A DNA stretch of 64,000 nucleotides from Polynucleobacter acidiphobus (GCF_003065385.1 NZ_CP023277.1:770829-834828), one strand, 5' to 3'. Positions 8,654 through 18,323 are shown, numbered from the stretch's first letter. A program made the numbers and translations. The notes: generated by a model from the sequence alone, not told the origin.

Positions 8654-10090
8654 ATGAGCCAAGTATTTGATGTGCTTGTGATTGGAGCTGGCCCCGGTGG
8701 TTACATCGCGGCAATTCGGGCTGCGCAGTTGGGGTTTAAGGTGGCCTGTGCAGAGTCGAACCCATACGCAGATCCCAAAGGGGAGCCTCGCTTAGGTGGC
8801 ACCTGTTTGAACGTGGGCTGTATTCCCTCGAAAGCCTTGTTAGCATCCTCTGAAGAGTTTGAGAAGATTGGCCATCATGTAGCCGATCATGGCATCCAAG
8901 TAGGTAGTGTGAGCATTGATATTAAAAAAATGCTGGCCCGTAAGGATGAGATCGTCAACAAAATGACCGGTGGCATTAGTTTTCTGTTTCGTAAAAACAA
9001 AGTCACCAGTATCAAAGGGCATGCCTCCTTTGTTGGTAATACCGCAGATGGTTATCAAATCCAAATTACTGGTAAAGATGCTGGAACCATCACCGCTAAG
9101 AATGTGATTATTGCAACGGGCTCAAAGGCCAGACACCTGCCAAATATCCCTGTAGATAACGTACTGGTTTGCGATAACGAGGGCGCACTCAAATTCGACT
9201 CCCTACCCAAGCGTTTGGGCGTGATTGGCGCCGGTGTGATTGGCCTTGAGCTTGGCTCAGTCTGGCGCCGCGTTGGCTCCCAGGTCACGGTACTCGAAGC
9301 TTTGCCAAGCTTCTTGGGTGCCTGTGATGAAGGAATTGCCAAGGAAGCTAAAAAGATTTTCACCAAGCAGGGCCTTGATATTCATATGGGGGTCAAGATT
9401 GATGGCGTGAAAGCCGACAAGAAGGGCGTTGTGGTTTCCTATCAGGACAGCACAGGTAAACCCCAAAAGCTGGAATGCGATCGCCTTATTGTTTCGGTCG
9501 GTCGTGTACCCAATACCGAAGGACTTAATCTGGAGGCGATTTCGGTCAAAACCGATGAGCGCGGATTTATTCCCATCAATGACCATACCTGTGCTACTTC
9601 AGCCCCTGGGGTCTATGCAATTGGTGATGTGGTTCGCGGTCCAATGCTGGCGCATAAGGCGGAGGATGAAGGGGTGCTTGTCGCCGAGTTGCTGGCTGGT
9701 CAAAAACCCCATATTGATTACAACTGCATTCCATGGGTTATCTATACCGACCCGGAAATTGCATGGGTTGGTAAAACCGAGCAACAACTTAAAGCCGAAG
9801 GACGTGCCTATAAGGCAGGCCAATTCCCATTTATGGCCAATGGCCGTGCACTTGGGATGGATCGTGCTGATGGCTTTGTCAAAATTCTGGCGGATGCTAA
9901 AACCGATGAGGTTCTTGGGGTGCATATTATTGGCCCCAATGCTTCGGATCTGATTGCGGAAGCTGCACTCGCGATGGAGTTCAAAGCGGCTGCTGAAGAT
10001 ATTGCTCGAGTTTGCCATCCTCATCCCAGCTTATCGGAGGTTATGCGCGAAGCAGCTTTAGCAACGGATCAACGCGCACTCAATATGTAA
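8654..10090 (+). CDS. lpdA: Dihydrolipoyl dehydrogenase (E3)
   Basis: FAD enzyme that reoxidises dihydrolipoamide with NAD+. The FAD-binding [10 protein letters not shown] starts at about residue 11. The redox disulfide is in [16 protein letters not shown] near 47-62, the NAD motif [13 protein letters not shown] is near 193, and the catalytic HPHPSLSE is near 455. The length of 478 aa is normal. The ribosome site AAGGAG precedes the ATG. Its position right after odhB shows that it serves the 2-oxoglutarate complex, though it may be shared with other complexes. Confidence 0.97.
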   Translation: MSQVFDVLVIGAGPGGYIAAIRAAQLGFKVACAESNPYADPKGEPRLGGTCLNVGCIPSKALLASSEEFEKIGHHVADHGIQVGSVSIDIKKMLARKDEIVNKMTGGISFLFRKNKVTSIKGHASFVGNTADGYQIQITGKDAGTITAKNVIIATGSKARHLPNIPVDNVLVCDNEGALKFDSLPKRLGVIGAGVIGLELGSVWRRVGSQVTVLEALPSFLGACDEGIAKEAKKIFTKQGLDIHMGVKIDGVKADKKGVVVSYQDSTGKPQKLECDRLIVSVGRVPNTEGLNLEAISVKTDERGFIPINDHTCATSAPGVYAIGDVVRGPMLAHKAEDEGVLVAELLAGQKPHIDYNCIPWVIYTDPEIAWVGKTEQQLKAEGRAYKAGQFPFMANGRALGMDRADGFVKILADAKTDEVLGVHIIGPNASDLIAEAALAMEFKAAAEDIARVCHPHPSLSEVMREAALATDQRALNM

Positions 10091-10091
10091 G

Positions 10092-11195
10092 TTGAAAGTC
10101 GCTGACTTTTACTACCAAGAGTGTAAAGCGCGCGGTTATCAGCCAGATCCTGCGCAGGAGCGAGCCATCGTTCGGTTGCAGCAATGCGAAGATCAGTGGG
10201 TCGCTTACAAAGAGATTCGGAGTAACGCGCTCACCAAAAAACTCTTTCACCCCGAGTTACCTCGAGGTGTATACCTATGGGGTGGGGTGGGTCGCGGTAA
10301 ATCCTTTTTGATGGATTGCTTCTACGAGGCATCTCCTGTTCAAAAGAAAATCCGGATTCATTTTCATGAGTTCATGCGCGAGGTTCACCGTGAGCTTCAT
10401 GAGCTTTCAGGATTAGCCGATCCTCTGGATGAGTTAGCCAAACGCATCTCTGATCGATATCGCTTAATTTGCTTTGATGAGTTTCATATTAACGATATTG
10501 CTGATGCCATGATCATGTATCGCCTCTTAAAGGCTTTATTCATTGATCGAGTGCAGTTCATCATGACCTCCAACTATCGACCGGATCAGCTCTATCCCAA
10601 TGGCCTTCACCGTGATCGACTATTACCAGCCATTAAGCTCTTAGAGCAAAAACTCGATGTCCTGAATGTCGATGCAGGCAGTGATTACCGACAAATTCAG
10701 ATGACTCGGATTCAGGCTTACTTAACGCCTTTGAATGAAACAACCCATCGGCAGATGGAAGATTATTTTCATGAGCTCATTGGTAAACAAATCGAGGCGA
10801 CCAACCGCATCCTCAAAATTGAGTCCCGCGAGATCCGTGCTTTGCATTTAGCTGAAGGCGTCGTTTGGTTTGATTTCCAAACTCTCTGCGTGGGCCCTCG
10901 CTCTCAAAATGATTATCTGGAGATTGCCAATACGTTTCACACGGTGATGGTTTCTGAGGTGCCGTATATGCCCCCCCGTTTAACCAATGAGGCCAGACGC
11001 TTTATTTGGCTGATTGATGTGCTGTATGACCATCGGGTGAAACTAATCATGTCTGCTGAGGTGCCTCCCGACCAGCTCTATACCGAGGGGCAGGTCGCCA
11101 GTGAATTCGCCCGAACCGTCTCGCGTTTAATGGAGATGCAATCGCGGGAGTACATTGAGGCACCGCGTCGCCTGATTAATGCCCAACTGACCTAA
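10092..11195 (+). CDS. zapE: ZapE/AFG1-like ATPase
   Basis: Membrane- or division-associated P-loop ATPase of the ZapE/AFG1/LACE1 family, reported to modulate the FtsZ ring in E. coli. Walker A is GGVGRGKS at residues ~64-71 and Walker B is LICFDEFHI near 125. The ending MEMQSREYIEAPRR is typical of the family. The reading frame opens with TTG one base after the lpd stop, and no better start with a ribosome site is visible, so the exact N-terminus is uncertain. Location after the 2-OGDH genes is common in betaproteobacteria. Confidence 0.9.
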   Translation: MKVADFYYQECKARGYQPDPAQERAIVRLQQCEDQWVAYKEIRSNALTKKLFHPELPRGVYLWGGVGRGKSFLMDCFYEASPVQKKIRIHFHEFMREVHRELHELSGLADPLDELAKRISDRYRLICFDEFHINDIADAMIMYRLLKALFIDRVQFIMTSNYRPDQLYPNGLHRDRLLPAIKLLEQKLDVLNVDAGSDYRQIQMTRIQAYLTPLNETTHRQMEDYFHELIGKQIEATNRILKIESREIRALHLAEGVVWFDFQTLCVGPRSQNDYLEIANTFHTVMVSEVPYMPPRLTNEARRFIWLIDVLYDHRVKLIMSAEVPPDQLYTEGQVASEFARTVSRLMEMQSREYIEAPRRLINAQLT

Positions 11196-11204
11196 AATAG
11201 GGTC

Positions 11205-12053
11205 ATGAGTATGCCAAGCCCTATTAATGCCGATTTGCATTGCCATTCGGTGGTCTCCGACGGCACCTTAACGCCTGAGGAGCTGGCTTTGCGTGCCCAT
11301 CAAAATGGCGTGCACTTGTGGTCGCTTACGGATCATGATGTCCTAGGCGGTCAGGAGCGTGCTCGGCAAGCTGCCCTGAATCTGGGCATGGACTATTTAT
11401 CGGGAGTCGAGATCTCCATCAGTTGGATGGGGCAAACCGTCCACATCGTTGGCTTAGGATTTGACGCCAGTAATTCAATCTTGCAAGAGGGCTTGCGCGC
11501 CACGCGCGATGGCCGCGAAGAGCGAGCCCGCCAAATGGCAGCCCAACTTGCGCAAATTGGGATTGAAAATAGTTATGAGGGCGCCCTTAAGTTTGCTGGT
11601 AATCCAGAGCTCATTGCTCGTACGCACTTTGCACGCTTTTTAGTCGAACAAAATGTCTGTCGTGACATGGATGAGGTGTTCAGAAAATACCTAGTCGCCG
11701 GTAAACCCGGTTATGTCTCGCATCGTTGGGCAAGTTTGGATCAGGCGGTCGAGTGGATTACAGGTGCCGGTGGCGAGGCAGTAATTGCCCACCCTGGTCG
11801 CTATCGTCTAAATAGTATGCAAATGGATGAGCTCTATGCCCGCTTTAAGGATCTTGGGGGTGCCGGTATTGAAGTGGTGACCGGTAGCCATAGCCCCGAT
11901 CAATACAAAACCTATGCGAAGGTTGCTGAGCGTTATGGCTTTATGGCCTCACGTGGCTCGGATTTTCATGATCCGCAGGAGAGCGATATTGATTTAGGGC
12001 ATCTTCCTCATCTTCCGGAGCACTTAAAGCCCATTTGGTCAGCCTTTCATTAA
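11205..12053 (+). CDS. PHP-domain phosphatase (3',5'-nucleoside bisphosphate phosphatase / RNase AM-like)
   Basis: 282-residue PHP hydrolase of the TrpH/YciV group, whose members dephosphorylate pAp-type nucleotides and can trim short RNAs. All PHP metal motifs are present: NADLHCHSVVSDG at the start, TDHDVLGG near 45, EISISW with the metal Glu, AHPGRY in the second half and the C-terminal GSDFHDP. It lies 10 bp after zapE and 20 bp before trpS, probably in the same transcript. The family assignment is firm; the physiological substrate is inferred. Confidence 0.88.
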   Translation: MSMPSPINADLHCHSVVSDGTLTPEELALRAHQNGVHLWSLTDHDVLGGQERARQAALNLGMDYLSGVEISISWMGQTVHIVGLGFDASNSILQEGLRATRDGREERARQMAAQLAQIGIENSYEGALKFAGNPELIARTHFARFLVEQNVCRDMDEVFRKYLVAGKPGYVSHRWASLDQAVEWITGAGGEAVIAHPGRYRLNSMQMDELYARFKDLGGAGIEVVTGSHSPDQYKTYAKVAERYGFMASRGSDFHDPQESDIDLGHLPHLPEHLKPIWSAFH

Positions 12054-12072
12054 ATAAGCGACAATCCTCTCT

Positions 12073-13275
12073 ATGTTTGCAGAACGCGTTTTATCTGGCA
12101 TGCGTCCCACGGGCGCCTTGCATTTAGGTCACTACCATGGCGTCCTAAAAAATTGGGTTCGTCTTCAGGCCGAGTATCCCTGTTTCTTCTTTGTCGCTGA
12201 TTGGCATGCATTAACCACTCACTACGAGACCCCTGAGGTGATTCAGGAGTCGGTCTGGGAGATGGTGATCGACTGGTTAGCGGCGGGCGTAGATCCCAAT
12301 CAAGCCACATTATTTATTCAGAGTCGGGTCCCAGAGCATTCGGAGCTATTTCTTCTGCTGGCGATGGGCACCCCTTTAGGTTGGTTGGAACGGGTACCCA
12401 CCTATAAAGACCAGATCGAGAAACTCAAAGAAAAAGATTTGCAGACCTATGGCTTTCTTGGTTATCCCTTGCTGCAAGCGGCTGATATTTTGATCTATCG
12501 AGCGCTCTACGTTCCAGTGGGCGAGGATCAAGTCCCCCATGTGGAAATGACCCGTGAAGTGGCGCGGCGCTTTAACCACTTGTATGGCCGTGAGCCAGGC
12601 TTTGAAGAGAAGGCTCTTGAGGCAGTTAAGAAATTAGGTAGTAAGCGCGCTAAGCTCTACTTGGAGCTGCGCAATGCCTATCAGGAACGCGGTGAAGACG
12701 AGGCGCTTATGCAAGCACAAGCGCTCTTGCAAGAGGCGCAAAGTTTATCGATGGGCGATCGTGAACGTTTGTTCGGATACCTTGAGGGTGCACGCAAGAT
12801 TATTTTGGTCGAGCCCCAGGCTTTGTTAACTGAAGCAGCGCGCATGCCAGGTCTCGATGGGCAAAAGATGTCAAAGTCCTATGCCAATACGATTGCGATT
12901 CGCGAGGCGCCTGAGGAGGTGATTCGCTTAGTGCGGACCATGCCAACCGATCCTGCTAGGGTACGACGCACCGATCCTGGTAATCCAGCCAATTGCCCCC
13001 TGTGGCAGTTTCATCAGGTGTATTCAGATCAAACGACGAAAGATTGGGCTCAAAAGGGCTGTCAATCCGCAAGTATTGGTTGCCTAGACTGTAAACAACC
13101 CGTGATTGATGCCATCTTGCGCGAGCAGCAACCCATGTTTGAGCGAGCACAGCAGTATCTCGACGATCCTAGCCTATTGCGCTCCATCATTGCCGATGGT
13201 TCAGACAAGGCACGTAAGGTTGCCCAAGAAACCATGCGGGATGTGCGCGAGGCCATGGGTCTTGACGTTGATTAA
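12073..13275 (+). CDS. trpS: Tryptophan-tRNA ligase
   Basis: Class I synthetase charging tRNA-Trp. SGMRPTGALHLGHYHG carries the HIGH-type signature (HLGH, residue ~16-19) and GQKMSKSY the KMSKS loop near 264. At 400 aa it is about 65 residues longer than the E. coli enzyme. The extra part is a charged insertion around residues 180-255 (AYQERGEDEALMQAQALLQE), as in other betaproteobacterial TrpRS. The methyltransferase downstream starts at or inside its 3' end. Confidence 0.96.
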   Translation: MFAERVLSGMRPTGALHLGHYHGVLKNWVRLQAEYPCFFFVADWHALTTHYETPEVIQESVWEMVIDWLAAGVDPNQATLFIQSRVPEHSELFLLLAMGTPLGWLERVPTYKDQIEKLKEKDLQTYGFLGYPLLQAADILIYRALYVPVGEDQVPHVEMTREVARRFNHLYGREPGFEEKALEAVKKLGSKRAKLYLELRNAYQERGEDEALMQAQALLQEAQSLSMGDRERLFGYLEGARKIILVEPQALLTEAARMPGLDGQKMSKSYANTIAIREAPEEVIRLVRTMPTDPARVRRTDPGNPANCPLWQFHQVYSDQTTKDWAQKGCQSASIGCLDCKQPVIDAILREQQPMFERAQQYLDDPSLLRSIIADGSDKARKVAQETMRDVREAMGLDVD

Positions 13276-13858
13276 TCACGATCACGTGCACGCCGCTCTA
13301 GAAACTGCTTCACCTTGGATTGCCCAATACACTGACCTGATTGTTCCGGGCGGTAAGGTCTTAGATCTTGCCTGTGGTGGTGGACGTCATGCTATCTACC
13401 TCGCTAATCGAGGTTTTATGGTGTTCGCAGTTGATCGTGATCAGGACTCTCTGGCGCGCATTCAGCATGATTTTGTAATGACCCAGCCAATGGATCTTGA
13501 AGGGGAGTCATGGCCACTCCCTGAATCCGAGTTTGGTAAATGGAATGCCATCGTGGTGAGCAACTATCTTTACCGTCCTTACTTGGATCAATTACCAAAT
13601 CTCCTGGAAGAGGGCGGTATCTTGCTCTATGAGACCTTTGCCATCGGTAATGAAGAATTTGGTAAACCCTCAAACCCAAACTTTTTACTCCAGCATGGCG
13701 AGTTATTGGATCTCGCCAAGCGACATGATCTGCACGTGGTGGCTTATCAGGATGGCTATCGTGAGATCCCTAAGCCAGCCATGGTTCAAAGCCTATGCGC
13801 TAGTCGGGGACTGCCCAAAATACGCCATCCGTTACAATTCAATGCGACAGTCGCTTAA
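13268..13858 (+). CDS. Class I SAM-dependent methyltransferase
   Basis: About 196 residues with the glycine-rich AdoMet motif VLDLACGGGRHAIYLA, followed by the acidic ribose-binding strand end (VFAVDRD) and a motif IV region (WNAIVVSNYLYRPYL). The substrate is unknown. The frame is open far into trpS, but that extension is non-homologous shadow sequence. Possible starts are TTG 13262, TTG 13268 or GTG 13286, none with a strong ribosome site; I chose 13268 for its short overlap with trpS. Confidence 0.82.
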   Translation: MINHDHVHAALETASPWIAQYTDLIVPGGKVLDLACGGGRHAIYLANRGFMVFAVDRDQDSLARIQHDFVMTQPMDLEGESWPLPESEFGKWNAIVVSNYLYRPYLDQLPNLLEEGGILLYETFAIGNEEFGKPSNPNFLLQHGELLDLAKRHDLHVVAYQDGYREIPKPAMVQSLCASRGLPKIRHPLQFNATVA

Positions 13859-13871
13859 CCCATAAAGCCCT

Positions 13872-14771
13872 ATGAAATCAGCCATGATGACCGGAAGTAT
13901 GGTTGCAATTGCAACCCCAATGCATGAAGACGGAAGTCTTGACTACCCCGCATTGCGCTCCTTACTCGATTGGCATGTGAGCGAAGGTACCGATGCGATT
14001 GTGATCGTTGGCACGAGCGGTGAGTCACCCACGGTATCGGTTGAAGAACATTGTGAGCTAATTCGTATCACCGTTGAACATATCAAGGGGCGTATCGCAG
14101 TCATTGCTGGAACCGGTGGTAACTCAACCCGAGAAGCCATTGAATTAACCGAATACGCTAAGAAGGTGGGCGCAGATGCTAGCCTACAAGTGGTGCCCTA
14201 TTACAACAAGCCCACGCAAGAGGGAATGTACGCCCACTTTAAAACGATCGCTGAGCGCGTCGATCTGCCGGTCATTTTGTATAACGTCCCTGGGCGCACG
14301 GTCGCTGACCTTGCCAATGAAACTACCGTACGTTTGGCACAAGTGCCGGGCGTGATTGGGATTAAAGATGCAACGGGTAATCTAGAGCGCGGCTCACTGC
14401 TACTGGCCGAGCTTAAAAGTAAACAACTAGACCATTTTGCGGTCTATTCTGGGGATGACCTAACCGCGATATTCCTGATGCTGATGGGTGGGCATGGCAA
14501 TATCTCGGTAACCGCCAATGTGGCACCTCGTTTAATGAGCGAACTTTGCAAAGCAGCGATCGCAGGCGATGCGAAGCGCGCAAGAGAGATTCAGTATCAA
14601 TTATTGGCAGTTCACAAGATGATGTTTATTGAGGCTAATCCCATACCCGTGAAATGGGCCTTGTATCAGATGGGCAAGATTCCTACCGGAATTCGGTTAC
14701 CATTGACGCCACTTAGCGAGCCATTGCGTGAGCCATTGCGTCAGGCACTGGACCAAGCCGGCTTGCTGTAA
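13872..14771 (+). CDS. dapA: 4-hydroxy-tetrahydrodipicolinate synthase
   Basis: Condenses pyruvate with aspartate semialdehyde in lysine/diaminopimelate synthesis. GTSGESPT binds the pyruvate carboxylate, YYNKP and LYNVPGRT supply the catalytic tyrosines, and GIKDATGN holds the Schiff-base lysine near residue 165. The length of 299 aa is normal. It is followed by bamC, the same pairing seen in E. coli and relatives. Aspartate kinase, earlier in the pathway, is elsewhere in the window (27295). Confidence 0.97.
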   Translation: MKSAMMTGSMVAIATPMHEDGSLDYPALRSLLDWHVSEGTDAIVIVGTSGESPTVSVEEHCELIRITVEHIKGRIAVIAGTGGNSTREAIELTEYAKKVGADASLQVVPYYNKPTQEGMYAHFKTIAERVDLPVILYNVPGRTVADLANETTVRLAQVPGVIGIKDATGNLERGSLLLAELKSKQLDHFAVYSGDDLTAIFLMLMGGHGNISVTANVAPRLMSELCKAAIAGDAKRAREIQYQLLAVHKMMFIEANPIPVKWALYQMGKIPTGIRLPLTPLSEPLREPLRQALDQAGLL

Positions 14772-14786
14772 TTTCTTTAGGATCGA

Positions 14787-15920
14787 ATGCGTTCAGTTCT
14801 TCACACCATCTCGTTGACCTGTGCAATTGTTACGCTCACTGCATGTAGTAGCTTCAGCAGTATGACCGCTAGCGATAAGGTGGACTATAAAAAATCTGGC
14901 GAAGTGCGCGGTCCAAACCTAGCATTGCCCCCCGATTTAATTACAGCCCAAGCGGATCGCCGCTATGTTGTTCAGGATGGCACGGCGACCATGTCGGAAT
15001 ACAACCAGGCAGTCAAGAAGTCCTCCCAAACACGCTCGAATGTGTTGACCGGTATCCCTGGCATGAAGATTGAGCGTGACGGTGATCGACGTTGGTTAGT
15101 AGTCGATAAGTCGGCAACCGAGCTTTACCCTCAAGTAAAAGATTTTTGGCAAGAGAATGGTTTCTTACTGGTAATTGATTCACCATCGACTGGGATTATG
15201 GAAACCGACTGGGCTGAGAATCGTGCCAAGATTCCGCAGGACATTATTCGAAGAACCTTGGGACGTGTGTTGGACTCTGCCTATGATTCCGGGGAGCGCG
15301 ATAAATTCCGGACTCGTCTTGAGGTGCAAAAACCCGATGTCACCGAGATCTACATTACTCACAAAGGGGCAATCGAGACCCCAGTAAAAGATAGCTCTGG
15401 CGCAATGATTACCACCCAATGGACTGTGCGGCCAACCGACCCTGAGCTGGAAGCCATTTTCTTGACCCGCTTGATGGAGCGTCTTGGTATGACCCAAGAC
15501 CAAGCGAGGGCCCAAGTTGCGGCAACCACGACAGCACCCAAAACACCGAGGGCTAAATTGGTGGAAGAGGGTCCCGCTACTCGCATTGAAATGACCTCTA
15601 GCTTTGATCGGGCATGGCGCGACGTTGGCCTTGCCTTGGATCGTTCCAACTTTACGGTGGAAGACCGTGATCGCTCACGGGGTATTTACTTTGTGCGCTA
15701 CGTCAATCCAAAAGATCTGGGTGATGGACGCAGTTGGTTTGGTCGTACCTTTGGTAGAAGTAATGATTCAGATAAGAAAGCAAAACTCTATCGCGTAGTT
15801 GTTCAAGCAAGGGGTGAGAATCAAGTCGTGATTTTGGTACAAGACTCTGAAGGCAAGCCCGAGAACACCGCCACTGGCAATCAGTTACTCACCACGCTGG
15901 ATCGACAGCTCATTAAATAA
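14787..15920 (+). CDS. bamC: Outer membrane assembly lipoprotein BamC
   Basis: Accessory lipoprotein of the BAM complex that inserts beta-barrels into the outer membrane. The signal peptide ends in a lipobox (VTLTAC, Cys20). Two helix-grip domains follow, at about residues 95-220 and 255-375. The N-terminal unstructured part (SGEVRGPNLALPPDLITAQ) matches the segment that contacts BamD. Operon with dapA, 15 bp apart. Transcription ends at the hairpin at 15941-15966. Confidence 0.93.
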   Translation: MRSVLHTISLTCAIVTLTACSSFSSMTASDKVDYKKSGEVRGPNLALPPDLITAQADRRYVVQDGTATMSEYNQAVKKSSQTRSNVLTGIPGMKIERDGDRRWLVVDKSATELYPQVKDFWQENGFLLVIDSPSTGIMETDWAENRAKIPQDIIRRTLGRVLDSAYDSGERDKFRTRLEVQKPDVTEIYITHKGAIETPVKDSSGAMITTQWTVRPTDPELEAIFLTRLMERLGMTQDQARAQVAATTTAPKTPRAKLVEEGPATRIEMTSSFDRAWRDVGLALDRSNFTVEDRDRSRGIYFVRYVNPKDLGDGRSWFGRTFGRSNDSDKKAKLYRVVVQARGENQVVILVQDSEGKPENTATGNQLLTTLDRQLIK

Positions 15921-15940
15921 TCACGGCTCTCTACCAAAGA

Positions 15941-15966
15941 AAAAAGGCGCTCAATGAGCGCCTTTC
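15941..15966 (+). terminator. Bidirectional intrinsic terminator
   Basis: Stem GGCGCTC-AAT-GAGCGCC preceded by an A-run and followed by TTTCTT. It separates bamC (+) from the convergent small lipoprotein gene (-). Confidence 0.88.
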
Positions 15967-15983
15967 TTCATACAGCTTCAGAA

Positions 15984-16217
15984 TTACTTCTTGGCTGGAG
16001 CAGCAGGTGCAGCTGGAGCAGCAGGAGCAGCAGCAGGAGCGGCTGGAGCAGCGCCGGCAGGTGCAGCAGCTGGAGCAGCGCCGTCAGCTGGTTTTGCATC
16101 AGCAGCAGGAGCAGCAGCAGGAGCGGCTGGAGCAGCAGCTGGCTTAGCTTCTTCTTTCTTACCGCAAGCAGACAAAGCAACGGCCAACATTGCGGCCAAG
16201 AGGAGTGACTTCTTCAT
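15984..16217 (-). CDS. Small Ala/Pro-rich lipoprotein
   Basis: 77-residue predicted lipoprotein: MKKSLLLAAMLAVALSACGKK has a clear signal peptide and lipobox (LSAC, Cys18). The mature part is almost entirely Ala, Pro and Gly with a few Lys/Asp, built from repeated AAPAAPA-type units encoded by near-repeats of GCTGGAGCAGCAGG-like DNA. It is probably an extended spacer or periplasmic linker; no domain is present. AAAGGAAAT precedes the ATG. The opposite strand is also open through the repeat, but only by base composition. Confidence 0.8.
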   Translation of the reverse strand: MKKSLLLAAMLAVALSACGKKEEAKPAAAPAAPAAAPAADAKPADGAAPAAAPAGAAPAAPAAAPAAPAAPAAPAKK

Positions 16218-16252
16218 TGATTTATTTCCTTTAAATTTAAGACGATTTACAT

Positions 16253-16268
16253 CAATTACCGGTAATTG
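16253..16268. repeat. Perfect 16-bp palindrome
   Basis: CAATTACCGGTAATTG is fully self-complementary and lies 36 bp upstream of the small lipoprotein ATG, inside its predicted 5' untranslated region. It may be an operator or restriction-type site; the role is not known. Confidence 0.6.
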
Positions 16269-16322
16269 TTGTAAGACCTTGAGCGCATATTACGGATGTA
16301 ATACAACTCAGATCCGCTAATA

Positions 16323-16352
16323 ATTATAGCAATTGCACCATCATTTGTTCAA
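16323..16352 (-). promoter_or_regulatory. Sigma-70-type promoter for the small lipoprotein
   Basis: On the reverse strand, TTGAAC (16352-16347) and TATAAT (16328-16323) are separated by 18 bp. The expected start near 16316 gives a leader of about 100 nt that contains the 16-bp palindrome. Confidence 0.65.
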
Positions 16353-16374
16353 CGCCATTAGGCAAAATTGCTGC

Positions 16375-17670
16375 CTACTCAAGTAAGAGCCAACCGTCAG
16401 AATAGGCTTCGTACAGCGAATTATTTTTGGCTAGAGGCGGGAGATCCAACCCCCGATTAGTCTGCTCTGCATTCGCCCTTGATAAATCCTTATTTTTTCT
16501 GGATTTTCGTATTCGCCCTCGGGTGAGGAGGTGCTGCTGCGCTAGTGTTTGCCAGGCTTTGATGGTGGCCGGATCCTGCCCATCAGTCACCGCATCCCCA
16601 TTGCAAAAAACGGTCTCACCGCGGATTAATAAGCGGGTTTGGGGATGGGGTGCCAAAACCATCTTCTGCAGACTGGCTCGCAGTGCGTGCGGACTCAAGA
16701 CAGGGTCGGGTGACGTAAAGATCGCATGCGGTTTTGGCTCGCTCAGGTAAGCAGTAATGCCATTGATAAACGCTGGGGACTGATTTAGGGCAAGAGCCTC
16801 AATCCGTTGGCGGATTTCATCTTCGAGTTGTGCGGGTAGACGCGCAGGATCAGAGGAAGCTTTCTGCTTCGGATCTGCATAAATCGCCGCAAGGGAAGGA
16901 TCGGACTCTAGGGATTCAGCAAGACGCCATAAACCTTCACTAATGAGCTCACGGTACGAAGGTGACCGAAAGCCCACCGACCAGGTTTGGCAGCCTGCAT
17001 CGAGCGCTACTCCCTCGTGGGCAATATTAGGAGGTAGATAGAGTAAATCACCGGGTTCTAAGACCCATTCTTGCTCCGGCTTAAATCGCGCAAGGATCTT
17101 GAGTGGTAAATCAGGGCGCAGGCTTAGATCGGCCTGCCCAGAAATCTTCCACCGGCGTCGACCTTCCATCTGGATTAAAAATACATCGTAGGAGTCGACA
17201 TGCGGACCTACGCCACCCCCAATACCCGCGATGCTGATCATTAGGTCATCGAGGCGCGCATCCGGGATAAACCGAAACCAGGATAAAACATGGGCAGCCG
17301 CCGGATGCCGTGCCTCCATCCCTTGGATTAATAGCGTCCAATCTCGAGCACTGCTTGCAGGGATCTCTTTTTTCCGAAAAGGACCGTGTTGCAGTCGCCA
17401 AGGTTTGGCTTCAACCAAACGCGCCTCGCTAAGGCCATCGCATGCGTATCCAAACAGGGTTTTATCCGAGATTGGGCTCAACAGAGGCAAGCCAGCATTT
17501 TTGCTCAGTGCAAAAGCGGGTATGGCTTGGCGGACCAGGAGTGGGCATTTATGCCAATACCGTTGCATAAATGTTTGGGGGCTCAGATTGCCTAAAAGCG
17601 GCCACGGCAGATCAAGCGGTAGTATGGCTGGGGCTTTCGGAGGTTGGTAGCGAGTGCGAGTCTTAGTCAA
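16375..17670 (-). CDS. roxA: Ribosomal protein L16 arginine hydroxylase-like JmjC oxygenase
   Basis: 431-residue Fe(II)/2-oxoglutarate oxygenase of the YcfD/RoxA group, which hydroxylates an arginine of ribosomal protein L16. The iron triad begins with HVDSYDVFLIQ (H and D near residues 157-159), the DLLYLPPNIAHEG segment supplies the distal histidine, and RRRWK lies between. A C-terminal winged-helix-like domain follows. It is a little longer than E. coli YcfD (~373 aa), mostly in the last third. Divergent from the SlyD-like gene. Confidence 0.88.
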   Translation of the reverse strand: MTKTRTRYQPPKAPAILPLDLPWPLLGNLSPQTFMQRYWHKCPLLVRQAIPAFALSKNAGLPLLSPISDKTLFGYACDGLSEARLVEAKPWRLQHGPFRKKEIPASSARDWTLLIQGMEARHPAAAHVLSWFRFIPDARLDDLMISIAGIGGGVGPHVDSYDVFLIQMEGRRRWKISGQADLSLRPDLPLKILARFKPEQEWVLEPGDLLYLPPNIAHEGVALDAGCQTWSVGFRSPSYRELISEGLWRLAESLESDPSLAAIYADPKQKASSDPARLPAQLEDEIRQRIEALALNQSPAFINGITAYLSEPKPHAIFTSPDPVLSPHALRASLQKMVLAPHPQTRLLIRGETVFCNGDAVTDGQDPATIKAWQTLAQQHLLTRGRIRKSRKNKDLSRANAEQTNRGLDLPPLAKNNSLYEAYSDGWLLLE

Positions 17671-17702
17671 GTAAAATAGCCTTATTAAGGAAATACATCG
17701 CT

Positions 17703-18323
17703 ATGAAGATTGAAAAAAATACCATCGTATCTCTTCGTTACAAACTTAGCGATGCTCAAAACAATATTATCGAAGAACCCGATACCCTGATGGTTTATCT
17801 ACACGGGGGTTACGCAGGAACCTTCCCAAAGATTGAGAGTGTATTGGATGGCAAGGATATCGGCTTTGAGACCACGGTCCAACTCGAACCTCAAGATGCG
17901 TTTGGAGAATATGACCCCAATCTTCTCAAAATAGAACCGCGCGAGCGCTTCCCCGAACCATTGGAGATTGGTATGCAGTTTGAGGGCGTGCCTGAAGAAG
18001 AAAGTACTGAAGAGATCGAAGCTGCCGAAGCCGACGAGGTCGATGATGAGGACGATCAAGAATCAGATACCTTAATCTATACCGTGACCGACCTGGCTGA
18101 TCAACAAGTTGTACTCGATGGCAATCATCCGCTTGCTGGAATGGCTCTGCGGTTCTGGTTGCAGGTTGAAGACGTTCGTCAGGCGACTGACGATGAGATT
18201 GCCAATCAACATCCGCAAAATGAAGACGGCTTTGGGATGGACCTAGCCGATGATGATGATCTAGATGATCTCGATTTATCGGGAACAGGGCAACGCGACC
18301 AAGGTCCACGAACCCTGCATTAA
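17703..18323 (+). CDS. SlyD-like FKBP peptidyl-prolyl isomerase
   Basis: 206-residue FKBP-type isomerase/chaperone. The FKBP half-domain (NTIVSLRYKLSDAQ...LVYLHG-like) is followed by the conserved V-L-E-P-DAFGEYDP turn, then the inserted flap domain. Unusually, the flap carries a long acidic stretch (residues ~95-125, EEESTEEIEAAEADEVDDED), and the C-terminus has a second Asp/Leu run. The His-rich metal tail of E. coli SlyD is absent. The function is folding of proline-limited proteins, inferred from the family. Confidence 0.88.
   Translation: MKIEKNTIVSLRYKLSDAQNNIIEEPDTLMVYLHGGYAGTFPKIESVLDGKDIGFETTVQLEPQDAFGEYDPNLLKIEPRERFPEPLEIGMQFEGVPEEESTEEIEAAEADEVDDEDDQESDTLIYTVTDLADQQVVLDGNHPLAGMALRFWLQVEDVRQATDDEIANQHPQNEDGFGMDLADDDDLDDLDLSGTGQRDQGPRTLH

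Noticed and set aside
13106-13267. Extended N-terminus of the methyltransferase inside trpS
   Set aside because: The extension is a shifted-frame reading of conserved trpS sequence with no methyltransferase features. The start was placed at the trpS stop.
15954-16320. Two long forward-strand open frames opposite the Ala/Pro lipoprotein
   Set aside because: They exist only because GCN/CAG-type repeats lack stops in several frames. The reverse-strand reading has a lipobox, ribosome site and promoter.
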